Of a stretch of DNA of 53,171 bases, positions 38,592 through 50,878 are shown in pieces (position 1 is the stretch's first letter; each line of letters opens with the position of its first letter). The DNA is from Chloroflexota bacterium. Lineage in GTDB: Bacteria > Chloroflexota > Anaerolineae > Aggregatilineales > Aggregatilineaceae. The notes below the pieces were generated by a model. It was not told the DNA's origin. It searched no databases and saw only the letters and a program-made list of their open reading frames with translations. The translations under genes and the position numbers were made by a program. The DNA is taken from the NCBI GenBank assembly GCA_012729765.1, contig JAAYCM010000099.1, forward strand, positions 1 to 53,171, given 5' to 3'.

Positions 38592-41500
38592 ATGGCTCAG
38601 CATCTCGATGTGTTTGTCAGCTCCACCAAAGACGATCTGATCCCATACCGTGCCGCCGTCAAAGACGCGATCCTCAACCTCGGCCTGCACCCGATCGTGA
38701 TGGAAACCTTCCCCGCTGAGGACGCAACCGCCGTTGAAGCCTGCCGCCGCTATGTCGAGGACGTCGAGCTGTTCGTCGGCATCTATGCCCACCGCTGGGG
38801 CTGGACTCCGCGCCCCGATCAGGGCGGCGACGGCGAGCGCTCGATCACCGCCCTCGAATTCGACTGGGCCACCGAGCGCGGCATCCCCCGCCTGTGCTTC
38901 ATCATCGACGAGGATCATCCCTGGCCATTAAAGTGGGTCGAGGACGAGCCCGGCAAATCACGTCTGGCAGCCTTCAAAGCCAGCCTGAGCGAAGAGGTAA
39001 TCCGCCGCACTTTCACCACGCCGGAAAATCTCGCCCAGCAGGTGACCGAAGCCCTGCACCACGCCGTGCTCAGGCTGACCGGGGGAGCGCCGGAAGTCGG
39101 CGGCTGGCGGCGGCCAACACCCCCGCTGCTCGCCCATCGTTTCGTGGGCCGTGCGCAGGACGTGAACGCGATCACCGCCCTGCTCCGGCAGCCCGGCGCG
39201 GCGGTCGTCGTGCGCGGATTGGGCGGTATCGGCAAGACCACCCTCGCCCTGCACCTCGCCCACCTGCTCAAAGACGATTTCCCCGGCGGCGTGTTGTGGG
39301 CGTCCCTGGGACCGGAAGCCAAATCGCCCGACACCGTCCTGCCCTCGATTCTGGCCGAGTGGGCGCAGGCCAGCCCCGCCGGGCGCACGCTCGAGCCGGA
39401 GCGTCTGACCCCCGATACCCTGCGGCGGCTGCTGGCGGACTCCGGCGGGCGCTTGCTGGCCGTGCTGGACGACGTGTGGCACCTCGCCCCCGCCCGCGAA
39501 CTGCTCAAGGCCCTGCCCGATGGCACCGCCTGCCTGATCACCACCCGCCAGCCCAACGTCACGCTCGGTGAAAGTTACCCGCTGCTCAAGCTGAACGAGG
39601 CCGATGCCTGCGCCCTGCTGGCCGACCGTCTGCGCGCCGGCGGCGACGATCCCGACCCGCACGCCGACGGCCTGCGCGCCGTTGCGCGGACGCTCGACGG
39701 GCACGCCCTGGCCCTGGAACTGGCCGCCGCGCAGTTGATCACGCACGGCGCGGCCTATGCCCCCCGCCTGGCCGACCGCCTGAAACAGCAGTTGGAGAGC
39801 GAGAGCGAGTTCAGGCTGCTGAAAGTGGAAGACAGCGACTCCCGCGACGACAACCTGGAAGCCGCCCTTGAGTTGAGCTACGCGCCGCTGCCCGGCGATC
39901 TCAAGCAAAAATTCCGCGCTCTGGGCGTGATCGCGCCCGACGCCCCCTTCGCCCCGGCGACCGCCTTTGCCGTGTGGGGCGTGGACCCCGACGACGAGTC
40001 CGCACGCGACGCCGCCGAAGACGCCCTGGCCGGGCTGGTCAAGGCCGGGCTGCTGGCACGCCTGCCCGGCACCGACCGCCTGACCCAGCACATGCTGCTG
40101 CGCGCCTACGCCCGCGCCCTGGCCCGGCGCCACGACGAGCACGACTCCGCTCTGGGCCGCTACATCCGCCACGTGACTTTCGATCTGGTCCGGTTCTACG
40201 AATTGCCCATGCAGGACTGGAACACCCAGATCGGCCCGGACCTGCCGCACATCCACCACGTCGGCAACGCACTGTTGAGCGATGTGCAATCCTGGGTGCC
40301 GGGCGAGACGCCGCTGGAATCCCTGGCCCAGCCGGAGCCGCCCAACACCCTGCCTGCCGTCGATCCCGACGACGGCACCGCCCATGCGCTGCTGGAACGC
40401 GGCGAGGATTTTGCTTATCAAGTCATCCGTTACATTCACTATCGGAGCATAGGCGACGAGGGTCGGCGCTGGCTGTGGCTGGGGCTGGCCTGTGCCCGCC
40501 TGCGCAGCAGCCGCAAGCGTGAGGGTGTGGTCCTGAACGAGTTGGGTTTGTGGCACAACGCTCGTGGCCAGCAGCAGCCGGCCATCGGATACTACGAGGC
40601 GTCGTTGGTGATTGCTCGTGAATTAGGTGACCAGAAGGACGAAGGCACGACGCTCAACAACCTGGGCGCAGTGTATGACAACCTGGGGCAGGTTGAGCGG
40701 GCGCGCGACCTGTACGAGCAGTCGCTCGCCATCCGTCGCGAAGTGGGCGACCGCGCCGGCGAAGGCGCGACGCTCAACAACCTGGGCGCAGTGTATGACA
40801 ACCTGGGGCAGTACGAACAGGCGCGTAACCTGTACGAGCAGGCCCTCGCCATCCGTCGCGAAGTGGGCGACCGCGCCGGCGAAGGCGCGACGCTCAGCAA
40901 CCTGGGGCTGGTGTATAACAACCTGGGGCAGTACGAACAGGCGCGTGACCTGTACGAGCAGGCCCTCGCGATCCGCCGCGAGGTGGGCGCCCGCGCCGGG
41001 GAAGGCACGACGCTCAGCAACCTGGGGCAGGTGTATGACAACCTGGGGCAGTACAAGCAGGCACGCGACCTGTACGAGCAGTCGCTCGCCATCCGTCGCG
41101 AAGTGGGCGACCGCGCCGGGGAAGGCACGACGCTTAACAACCTGGGCGAGGTGTATCGTGGCCTGGGGCAGGTTGAGCAGGCGCGCGACCTGTACGAGCA
41201 GGCCCTCGCCATCCGTCGCGAAGTGGGCGACCGCGCCGGGGAAGGCGCGACGCTTAACAACCTGGGGCTGGTGTATCGCGCCCTGGGGCAGGTCGAACAG
41301 GCCCGCGAGCTGTACGAGCAGGCCCTCGCGATCCAGCGCGAGGCGGGCGACCGCGCCGGCGAAGGCACGACGCTCAACAACCTGGGGTACGTGTACGACA
41401 ACCTGGGGCAGGTCGAGCAAGCGCGCGACCTGTACGAGCAGGCCCTCGCCATTCACCGCGAAGTCGGCAACCGGGCGATGGAAGGCACGACGCTCAGCAA

Positions 41501-42149
41501 CCTGGGGTACGTGTACGACAACCTGGGGCAGGTCGAGCAAGCGCGCGACCTGTACGAGCAGGCCCTCGCCATTCACCGCGAAGTCGGCAACCGCGCCACG
41601 GAAGGCACGATGCTCAACAATCTGGGTGGCGTGTACTACGCGCTGGGGCAGTACGAGCAGGCACGCGACCTGTACGAGCAGGCCCTCGCCATTCACCGCG
41701 AAGTCGGCAAGCGCGCCACGGAAGGCACGACGCTCAGCAACCTGGGGCACGTGTACGACAACCTGGAGCAGGTCGAGCAGGCGCGTGACTCGTACGAGCA
41801 GGCCCTCGCCATTCATCGCGAAGTCGGCAACCGGGCGATGGAAGGCGCGACGCTCGACAACCTGGGCGCAGTGTATCGCAACCTGGGGCAGGTCGAGCAG
41901 GCGCGCGACCTGTACGAGCAGGCCCTCGCCATTCATCGCGAAGTCGGCAATCGGGCGATGGAAGCCGTCACCTGCTACAACCTGGGCTCGCTGCTGCACT
42001 ATGCCTGGGGCCGCACCGCCGAGGCCATCACCTATTTAGAGCGCTGCGTGCAGATTGACGAGGAAATCGGCCATCCCGATCTGGAAAGTGACCGCGCCGA
42101 CCTGGAAAAACTCCGCCGCATCCTTTCCGACCAATCGCCCCCCGACTGA
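38592..42149 (+). CDS. STAND NTPase: DUF4062, NB-ARC, TPR array
   Basis: An 1185-residue signalling ATPase. Residues 1 to about 150 are DUF4062 (LDVFVSSTKDDLIPYRAAV, ELFVGIYAHRWGW). The NB-ARC core has Walker A GLGGIGKTT (209-217), Walker B LAVLDDVWHL with Asp293/Asp294, the ITTRQ sensor and a GHALALELAAA motif near 370. A winged helix follows (LSYAPLPGDLKQKFRALGVI). Residues about 684-1123 are eleven 40-residue TPRs of the form LNNLGxVYDNLGQxEQARDL. The 120-bp DNA units are nearly identical. STAND proteins self-assemble after a trigger binds the repeats; DUF4062 is a presumed effector or adaptor. GAGGGGG precedes the ATG. The trigger is unknown. Confidence 0.9.
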   Translation: MAQHLDVFVSSTKDDLIPYRAAVKDAILNLGLHPIVMETFPAEDATAVEACRRYVEDVELFVGIYAHRWGWTPRPDQGGDGERSITALEFDWATERGIPRLCFIIDEDHPWPLKWVEDEPGKSRLAAFKASLSEEVIRRTFTTPENLAQQVTEALHHAVLRLTGGAPEVGGWRRPTPPLLAHRFVGRAQDVNAITALLRQPGAAVVVRGLGGIGKTTLALHLAHLLKDDFPGGVLWASLGPEAKSPDTVLPSILAEWAQASPAGRTLEPERLTPDTLRRLLADSGGRLLAVLDDVWHLAPARELLKALPDGTACLITTRQPNVTLGESYPLLKLNEADACALLADRLRAGGDDPDPHADGLRAVARTLDGHALALELAAAQLITHGAAYAPRLADRLKQQLESESEFRLLKVEDSDSRDDNLEAALELSYAPLPGDLKQKFRALGVIAPDAPFAPATAFAVWGVDPDDESARDAAEDALAGLVKAGLLARLPGTDRLTQHMLLRAYARALARRHDEHDSALGRYIRHVTFDLVRFYELPMQDWNTQIGPDLPHIHHVGNALLSDVQSWVPGETPLESLAQPEPPNTLPAVDPDDGTAHALLERGEDFAYQVIRYIHYRSIGDEGRRWLWLGLACARLRSSRKREGVVLNELGLWHNARGQQQPAIGYYEASLVIARELGDQKDEGTTLNNLGAVYDNLGQVERARDLYEQSLAIRREVGDRAGEGATLNNLGAVYDNLGQYEQARNLYEQALAIRREVGDRAGEGATLSNLGLVYNNLGQYEQARDLYEQALAIRREVGARAGEGTTLSNLGQVYDNLGQYKQARDLYEQSLAIRREVGDRAGEGTTLNNLGEVYRGLGQVEQARDLYEQALAIRREVGDRAGEGATLNNLGLVYRALGQVEQARELYEQALAIQREAGDRAGEGTTLNNLGYVYDNLGQVEQARDLYEQALAIHREVGNRAMEGTTLSNLGYVYDNLGQVEQARDLYEQALAIHREVGNRATEGTMLNNLGGVYYALGQYEQARDLYEQALAIHREVGKRATEGTTLSNLGHVYDNLEQVEQARDSYEQALAIHREVGNRAMEGATLDNLGAVYRNLGQVEQARDLYEQALAIHREVGNRAMEAVTCYNLGSLLHYAWGRTAEAITYLERCVQIDEEIGHPDLESDRADLEKLRRILSDQSPPD
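40641..41960 (+). repeat. eleven near-identical 120-bp TPR-coding repeats
   Basis: The units start at 40641, 40761, 40881 and so on every 120 bp to 41841. All stay in frame. Adjacent units differ at only a few positions; the units at 41361 and 41481 are almost identical for over 100 bp. The recurring DNA block is CTGTACGAGCAGGCCCTCGC. A degenerate unit precedes (from about 40521) and another follows (from 41961). Such an array is prone to gain or loss of units by recombination. Confidence 0.9.
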
Positions 42150-42231
42150 TCCCATGCCCGGCCCCGACCGTGCTATGATCGTCAGTATTGTTGCGCTCAG
42201 TCGTGGCGCGTAGTGAGCACCCCGCCCCCGC

Positions 42232-42286
42232 CCTGCTCCCCTTCCCTCCGCGCAGCAGTGGGGGAAGGGGCCGGGGGATGGGGGGC
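42232..42286 (+). repeat. fragment of the dispersed GC-rich element
   Basis: The inner hairpin and the GGGGGATGGGGGG end, inside the 180-bp gap between the STAND gene and ppc. A TATGAT at 42174-42179 lies upstream, but its -35 is not recognisable. Confidence 0.65.
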
Positions 42287-42329
42287 AGCAGTCCCACCAC
42301 CCGCCCCAGCCCAGGCACGAGGACCGATC

Positions 42330-45008
42330 ATGGCCGTTCCACCCACCCCCGATCCCTTCAGCGCCGACATCAAGCTGCTCGGCAACCTGCTCGGCCTGAT
42401 CATCCGCGAGCAGCACGGCGCGCCCGCATTGGACACCGTCGAGCGCGTCCGGGCCAGCGCCAAGGCCCGCCGCGCCGGTGATCCCGCCGCGTCCGACGCC
42501 CTGGCCGCCCTGATCGACGATCTCGACCTCGCCGGGAAGCGCATCCTGATCAAAGCCTTCAGCAGCTTCTTCCAGTTGATCAACATCGCCGAGGATCAGC
42601 AGCGGATTCGCGTCCTGCGCGAGCGTGAGGCCGCCGGGGCGCTGCGCGAATCCATCGAGAGCGCGATCTGCACGCTGCACGACGCCGGAGTCACACCCGA
42701 TCAGATGCGCGATCTGCTCGCCAGAATCCGCGTCCGCCTCGTCATGACCGCGCATCCCACCGAGGCCAAGCGCCAGGAGCTGCTCGTCAAGCTGCGCCAC
42801 ATCGCCCAGATGATGGCCCGGCGCGACCGCCAATCGCTGCTCCCCCGCGAGCAGGACGCCCTCGAATCCGCGCTGGCCGAGGAGATCGAGGAGCTGTGGC
42901 AGACGCGCCCCACCCGCGCCACGCGCGCCACCGTCGCCGACGAGGTGGATTTCGGCCTCTACTTCATCACCTCGGTCGTGATGGACGCCGCCGTCGAGAT
43001 TCATCACGATCTGTGCGCGGCGCTGGCCCGCTGCTATCCCGGTGTAGACTGGGCCGATCTGCCGCCGCTGCTCAGCTATGCCTCGTGGATCGGCGGCGAC
43101 CGCGACGGGAATCCCAACGTCACGCCCGAAGTCACCTGGCGCACGCTGCGCCGCCTGCGCGAAGCCGCGCGCCGCGCCTACCTGGACGAGATCGCCTTCC
43201 TGCGCGAGCACCTGACCGAAGCCACCAGCGAGGTCCCCGCCTCAGAGCCGCTGCGCCAGGCGGTTGAGGACGCGCGCGGATCGCAGCCGCGCTATCCCGG
43301 CGAGCTGTACCGCGAGCAGCTCGATCTGATCTGGTCGCGCCTGGAAGCCGACACCTACCGCAGTGGGGACGATCTGCTGGCCGACCTGAATCTGATGGTC
43401 GAGAGCCTGCGCGCCCACCGGGGCGAACGCGTCGCGCGCGGGGCGCTGGGCCGCCTGCTGCTCAAGGTGCGATTGTTCGGGCTGCACCTCGTCCCGCTCG
43501 ACATCCGCGAGGACGCCCGCCGGCACGCCGCCGCCCTCGATGAAGTCTTCCGCCGCTACGAGCTGGCCGAAAACTATCTCGACCTGCCCGAAGCCGAGAA
43601 GCAGGCCCTGCTCGCCCGCGAGATCGCCAACCCGCGCCCGCTCTTCCCCGCCGCGCTCGACTTCTCCGACGCGACGAACCGCGTGATCGAGACGTGGCGG
43701 CTGATCGCGGACGCCCACGCGCGCTATGGTCCGGCGGTGATCGACAGCGTGATCGCCAGCATGAGCACCGCCCCCAGCGACGTTCTGGCGATGCTGCTGC
43801 TGGCGAGCGAAGTCGGCGTGGCCGGGCGCGTCGATCTCGTCCCGCTCTTCGAGACGATCCAGGACCTGCGCGACTGCCCCGCCGTGATGGATACGCTGTT
43901 CAGCACCCCGGTTTACCGCGCGCATCTTGCCGCCCGCGCCAACCGCCAGCAGATCATGCTCGGCTATTCCGACAGCAACAAAGACGGCGGCTATCTCGCC
44001 TCGAACCTCGGCCTCTACCGTGCCCAGCACCGTCTCGGTGAGCTGTGCCGCGAGCGCGGTATCCTGCTGGAGCTGTTTCACGGGCGCGGCGGCAGCATCG
44101 GGCGCGGCGGCGGCCCCGCCAACCAGGGGATTCTCGCCCAGCCGCGCGCCGCCATGCAGGGTCCGGTCAAGATCACCGAGCAGGGTGAGGTCATCGCCTA
44201 CCGCTATGGCAACGCCGATATCGCCCGCCGCCACCTGCACCAGGTGATCCACGCCGTGCTGCTCAAGCTCGGACTGCCCAACGGCCCGGCCTCGCGCCCG
44301 GAATGGCTCGACGCGATGGAGACGCTGGCCGAAGCGGGCCGCCTAGCCTATCGCCGCTTCGTCTACGAGACGCCCGGCTTCCTCGACTACTGGCAGCAGG
44401 CCACACCCATCCAGGAATTATCGCTGGTCCCCATCGGCTCCCGCCCGGCCAAACGCGGCCAGGGCGGTTTCGCGCAGATTCGCGCCATTCCCTGGGTGTT
44501 CTCGTGGATGCAGAGCCGCGCCATCATCCCCAGTTGGTACGGCGTCGGCAGCGCGCTCGAAGCGTTCTGCGACGCCAGCGACGACTGCCCTGGTATGGGG
44601 ATGCTGCAATCAATGTACGATGGGTGGCCGTTCTTCAACGCCCTGGTCGAGAACGTCCAGCTTGATCTCGCCAAGGCCGATATGGGTATCGCCGCGCTCT
44701 ACTCGTCGCTGGTCGAAGATGAGGCCCTGCGTGACCGCATCTTCTCCGAGATCGTGGCCGAGCACGCCCGCGCCGTCCGTTGGATTTGCGCCATCACCCG
44801 CCAGACTGAGCTGCTGGAGCACGCGCCCGTGATGCGCCGCTCCATCGACCGCCGCAACCCCTACGTCGATCCCCTCAACTTCATCCAGGTGGCACTCTTG
44901 CGCCAGATGCGCGCGCTCGGCCCGGACGATCCCGCCTACGACTCGCTCGCGCAGACCTTCATGTTCACCGTCAACGGCATCGCCGCCGGGATGAAAAACA
45001 CCGGCTAG
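42330..45008 (+). CDS. ppc: phosphoenolpyruvate carboxylase
   Basis: An 892-residue enzyme that adds bicarbonate to phosphoenolpyruvate to make oxaloacetate, the main route replenishing the citric acid cycle. Catalytic motifs are intact: His142 in VMTAHPTEAKRQELL, Lys551 in YSDSNKDGGYLASN, and His584/Arg586 in FHGRGGSIGRGGGP. The C-terminus VNGIAAGMKNTG is the canonical family ending, so the protein is complete. The ATG at 42330 has GAGGA upstream; the frame extends earlier only through repeat sequence. It is probably transcribed alone. Confidence 0.97.
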   Translation: MAVPPTPDPFSADIKLLGNLLGLIIREQHGAPALDTVERVRASAKARRAGDPAASDALAALIDDLDLAGKRILIKAFSSFFQLINIAEDQQRIRVLREREAAGALRESIESAICTLHDAGVTPDQMRDLLARIRVRLVMTAHPTEAKRQELLVKLRHIAQMMARRDRQSLLPREQDALESALAEEIEELWQTRPTRATRATVADEVDFGLYFITSVVMDAAVEIHHDLCAALARCYPGVDWADLPPLLSYASWIGGDRDGNPNVTPEVTWRTLRRLREAARRAYLDEIAFLREHLTEATSEVPASEPLRQAVEDARGSQPRYPGELYREQLDLIWSRLEADTYRSGDDLLADLNLMVESLRAHRGERVARGALGRLLLKVRLFGLHLVPLDIREDARRHAAALDEVFRRYELAENYLDLPEAEKQALLAREIANPRPLFPAALDFSDATNRVIETWRLIADAHARYGPAVIDSVIASMSTAPSDVLAMLLLASEVGVAGRVDLVPLFETIQDLRDCPAVMDTLFSTPVYRAHLAARANRQQIMLGYSDSNKDGGYLASNLGLYRAQHRLGELCRERGILLELFHGRGGSIGRGGGPANQGILAQPRAAMQGPVKITEQGEVIAYRYGNADIARRHLHQVIHAVLLKLGLPNGPASRPEWLDAMETLAEAGRLAYRRFVYETPGFLDYWQQATPIQELSLVPIGSRPAKRGQGGFAQIRAIPWVFSWMQSRAIIPSWYGVGSALEAFCDASDDCPGMGMLQSMYDGWPFFNALVENVQLDLAKADMGIAALYSSLVEDEALRDRIFSEIVAEHARAVRWICAITRQTELLEHAPVMRRSIDRRNPYVDPLNFIQVALLRQMRALGPDDPAYDSLAQTFMFTVNGIAAGMKNTG

Positions 45009-45102
45009 CGGCTCCAGCGCTGTAACAACATAGGAGGATACAATACCCGGAGAACCTGCTGGTCCCTGTAGTTGCGCATAGGTTACTCAAGAGAAAACTC
45101 CT

Positions 45103-46866
45103 ATGAATGGCAAATCATTCCTGATAGCGACTCGGAAAACACGGCGGTTGCGAGATTTTTTGGGAGTACCCGGTGCAGTACGCCGCTATATTCAACTGGC
45201 GCTACCGCTGTTTTTTATCTCTGCGACAACAGTTCTCAGTTTTGTACCGCTCATGCCCCGCTCTGCCGGCCACGGCGTGACCGAGACGGTCTTCTCAGCA
45301 GAACGAGCGATGAAGCATATCGAGGTCATTGCTCAAAGTCCACATCCCCTCGGTTCCAGACAGCAGGCGACTGTTCGGCAGTACCTGCTCGATACGCTGA
45401 CCGCCTTGGGGTTGCAGCCAGAGGTGCAGGCGTTCCATACGGTGCAGAATGTGATGGCTCGGATACCGGGCACAACGTCGAGTGATGCGATTGTTTTGAT
45501 GGCGCACTATGATTCGGTAAGTGTCAGTCCAGGGGCGGCGGACAATGCTTCAGGCACCGTCGTAATTCTAGAGACGGCCCGTGCGTTGCTGAACAACCCG
45601 CCACTTAAGAATGACGTGATTCTCCTCATCACTGATGGAGAAGAGTCTGGGCTGCAAGGGTCAACGGCATTTATCGAACATCACCCCTGGATGGATGATG
45701 TCAAAGTCGTGTTAAATTTCGACACCTTCACACGGGGACCAGCCACGCTGTGGCAGCTTAGCCCCCAAAATGGCTGGTTAGTACAACAGGCGGCTCAGTC
45801 CGGTATCCGCCCCGTCGTGGCACCCTATCTTTATTCCAAGGAAAGTGCCATACCCTACTCGACAGACTTAGACCCTTTCTTGAACCAGCAGGGGTCGGGT
45901 TACAATTTCTGGACCACCTATTCATTTTCGGAGAGTCATACCGCTGCCGATCGAATCGATATCGTCACAACGGGAAGTATTCAGAGCGCGGGAGATCAGG
46001 CGTTAGGTTTGACCCGTCATTTGGGAGCCAAAGATTTAAGCGAAACAAAAGCCCCAGACGAAACTTATTTCAATCTGGGTCCCTGGTTTATCCATTATCC
46101 TGTCGGGTGGGGAATGGCCTTGAACGTTCTTGGTGTAGTCGGGGCGGTTGGTGTGCTGGTGTTGGGGTGGCTCCGACAGCGGCTGTCCTGGAGGGGGCTG
46201 ATTCTGGGAACGTTGCTCGCGAGTCTCGGCCTGCTGGTCGCCTCACTTGGCATGTTCGCGATCTGGCAAATGATCGACCATCACGCCTTCAGAACAGTAT
46301 TCGAGCACATGAAGGCCGACCTTGACTTGCTAGGCACTTCATATCCCTGGCAACATACCCCCCACGATTTCGATTACTTCATCGGGTTTGAAGGCGCGAC
46401 TCTGATAGCAGGATTCATCATCTACCTGGCAGCCCGAAAGTGGTTCAGCCTGTCTCAAATCATGGGAATCGTTGTTAGCATCTGGCTAGCTCTGCTTGTG
46501 GCGGCAGCCATATTGTTTGATGCGGTCAGCTACATGTTCGTTGGTCCAACCCTGGCAAGCGCACTGATTCTTGCGTTGAGTTATTTCCAGATATCAGGCT
46601 GGTCGAGACTCTTCTGGTATGGCTTGGCTTTGTTGGCCGCAGCTCCGGTCATTCTTGTGTGGGGGCCCGCTATTTACCTGTTCTTCATGGGCACTGCTTT
46701 AGGCTACCTGGCCGTACTGGTTCCGGCGACGATGCTCCTGGCCTGGACGATACTGCCTCAATTTGATCTGGCGCTGGCTCTCCTGCCCGGTTTCGATAGG
46801 TTTTCCTGGCGACAACGCCGGACTTTTCCCGCCCCCGATCTCAAAATCTGGGGTAGAATGGAATGA
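45103..46866 (+). CDS. M28-family zinc aminopeptidase with C-terminal membrane domain
   Basis: A 587-residue membrane protein. After an N-terminal helix (YIQLALPLFFISATTVLSFV) comes an M28 peptidase domain outside the membrane. Its zinc ligands and catalytic residues are His135 (AHYDSV), Asp148 (AADNASG), Glu180/Glu181 (DGEESG), Asp207 and His279 (SESHTAADR). From about residue 340 there are seven to eight membrane helices. The order recalls ER-type and vacuolar M28 peptidases of the Fxna/Pff1 kind. Substrates are probably peptides at the cell surface. Its base composition is visibly less GC-rich than that of ppc and uvrA beside it, so it may have been acquired. Confidence 0.88.
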   Translation: MNGKSFLIATRKTRRLRDFLGVPGAVRRYIQLALPLFFISATTVLSFVPLMPRSAGHGVTETVFSAERAMKHIEVIAQSPHPLGSRQQATVRQYLLDTLTALGLQPEVQAFHTVQNVMARIPGTTSSDAIVLMAHYDSVSVSPGAADNASGTVVILETARALLNNPPLKNDVILLITDGEESGLQGSTAFIEHHPWMDDVKVVLNFDTFTRGPATLWQLSPQNGWLVQQAAQSGIRPVVAPYLYSKESAIPYSTDLDPFLNQQGSGYNFWTTYSFSESHTAADRIDIVTTGSIQSAGDQALGLTRHLGAKDLSETKAPDETYFNLGPWFIHYPVGWGMALNVLGVVGAVGVLVLGWLRQRLSWRGLILGTLLASLGLLVASLGMFAIWQMIDHHAFRTVFEHMKADLDLLGTSYPWQHTPHDFDYFIGFEGATLIAGFIIYLAARKWFSLSQIMGIVVSIWLALLVAAAILFDAVSYMFVGPTLASALILALSYFQISGWSRLFWYGLALLAAAPVILVWGPAIYLFFMGTALGYLAVLVPATMLLAWTILPQFDLALALLPGFDRFSWRQRRTFPAPDLKIWGRME

Positions 46867-46921
46867 ACTTTGAGGAATTTTCCTTGCTCATGACCATCTG
46901 GCGCGAGGAGAAAATGGAGCG

Positions 46922-47170
46922 ATGACCAAAAAACTATTCAAGTACCCCACTCCCGAACCACCCAAGAAACGTTTTGACCTGAATCGGGCCCGCAAGCGTC
47001 TGTTCAAGGCGTTCGGCATTGGCGGCGACAAGAACAAGAAGCAGCACACCGCCGCGGCCAGCACCGCCCACACGCAGCGCCGCACCGGCAAATCTTTTGG
47101 CGCGGCCCGGCAGGCGCAAACTCCGTCTGGCCCGGCGCGCTTCTTCCGCCTGCGCAGCTCGAAGAAGTAA
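46922..47170 (+). CDS. small basic protein, unknown
   Basis: An 82-residue, very Lys/Arg-rich protein (KKRFDLNRARKRLFKAFGIG, SSKK end). It may bind nucleic acid or acidic partners, but there is no recognisable domain. Support for its being real: GGAGCG directly before the ATG, an isolated position after the M28 gene, and codon use that fits the genome. The rest of 46867-46921 carries no signal. The C-terminal half is low in complexity, so some doubt remains. Confidence 0.55.
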   Translation: MTKKLFKYPTPEPPKKRFDLNRARKRLFKAFGIGGDKNKKQHTAAASTAHTQRRTGKSFGAARQAQTPSGPARFFRLRSSKK

Positions 47171-47188
47171 CCCGCCCCGACACCGCTA

Positions 47189-47229
47189 TACCCCTCTCCC
47201 CGCGCCCGTGTGGGAGAGGGGTTAGGGGC
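47189..47229. repeat. diverged GC-rich hairpin
   Basis: CCCCTCTCCCCGCGCCCGTG with GGGAGAGGGGTTAGGGG is a relative of the dispersed element's inner hairpin, positioned as a 3' structure after the small basic gene. Confidence 0.5.
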
Positions 47230-47398
47230 TGCTTTTTCCCCGTATCCAGCACGGGAAAGGGCCACCGCAGGCCCACTGATAGAAAACCGTAGGAACCCAT
47301 CTGGCCCATTGATTCTCAGCCTGCGATACGGTAGACTCTCCGATCGCGCTGGCCTCAGAAACACCCGACCGCCGGCCCATTTTAGGCCAGCCGGCTCA

Positions 47399-47427
47399 TT
47401 GACAAGTGTTCGGCTCGGCGGTACACT
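47399..47427 (+). promoter_or_regulatory. uvrA promoter
   Basis: A perfect TTGACA (47399-47404), exactly 17 bp, then TACACT (47422-47427). The predicted start is near 47434, giving a leader of about 100 bases. The rest of the 47171-47534 spacer contains only the hairpin at 47189. Confidence 0.82.
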
Positions 47428-47430
47428 GTA

Positions 47431-47442
47431 GAACACACGTTC
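47431..47442 (+). promoter_or_regulatory. putative LexA/SOS box over the uvrA start site
   Basis: GAAC-ACAC-GTTC is a perfect GAAC-N4-GTTC palindrome, the core of the Gram-positive-type LexA (Cheo) box. It starts three bases after the -10 and covers the expected transcription start, where a repressor would block RNA polymerase. Confidence 0.7.
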
Positions 47443-47534
47443 CTAACACATCCGTTCACATTCCACCCGATGACGCCCACCGGGCGCAGTCGCCTCAGTT
47501 CGCATCTGAGCATTTGCCAGAGGATTTATTCGCG

Positions 47535-50447
<2,913 letters not shown>

Positions 50448-50470
50448 TCGCCACATCACCCCGCGCATTC

Positions 50471-50527
50471 CGTAGGGGCGAGGCTTGCCTCGCCCGCTGG
50501 GTAGGGCCGCAACCCCTACCCTTTTTG
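50471..50527 (+). terminator. hairpin repeat and terminator after uvrA
   Basis: GGGGCGAGGCTTGCCTCGCCC forms one hairpin. GGTAGGG (50500-50506) with CCCTACC (50514-50520) and then CTTTTTG forms an intrinsic terminator. The second part recurs at 50879-50912, and the whole pair recurs inverted at 21624. Confidence 0.7.
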
Positions 50528-50640
50528 TTTCCCCTTGCACTAGGACCGAGAATGTCAGAGCGAGGCAATTCTCGCCTATTAGAATAACGGGCAAACCTTA
50601 CTCTGCTAGAACAGGTACACGAGTTGCCTTCCCCGCTGGG

Positions 50641-50781
50641 CAGTGGTGAGGTTTTGACTGAAGCCTGTTTTGCCCCCCATCCTAAATCCTTCCCCCAAAA
50701 TGAGGGAAGGACTTGAAAAACGCCACCCTGCTCCCCTTCCCTCCGCGCAAGCGTGGGGGAAGGGGCCGGGGGATGGGGGGA
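50641..50781 (+). repeat. family B MITE-like element, right end lost
   Basis: The left terminus CAGTGGTGAGGTTTTGACTG is intact apart from the first base. The core is complete to GGGGGATGGGGGG. After ACTCC the expected right terminus is absent. It is part of the 640-bp spacer 50448-51088, which also holds two terminator-like repeats but no gene that I can support. Confidence 0.75.
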
Positions 50782-50878
50782 CTCCAAGCAAAAAGGAGAG
50801 AACCACCGTTCCCTCTCCCCATTTCTGATCGCTGTGCCCGGCACTACGTCCCCGCGCACCCCATCCTACAATACATCC

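Noticed and set aside
40641..41960. Regular 120-bp repeats resembling a CRISPR or satellite array
   Set aside because: The repeats are contiguous, without unique spacers, and stay in frame as TPR codons in one long protein.
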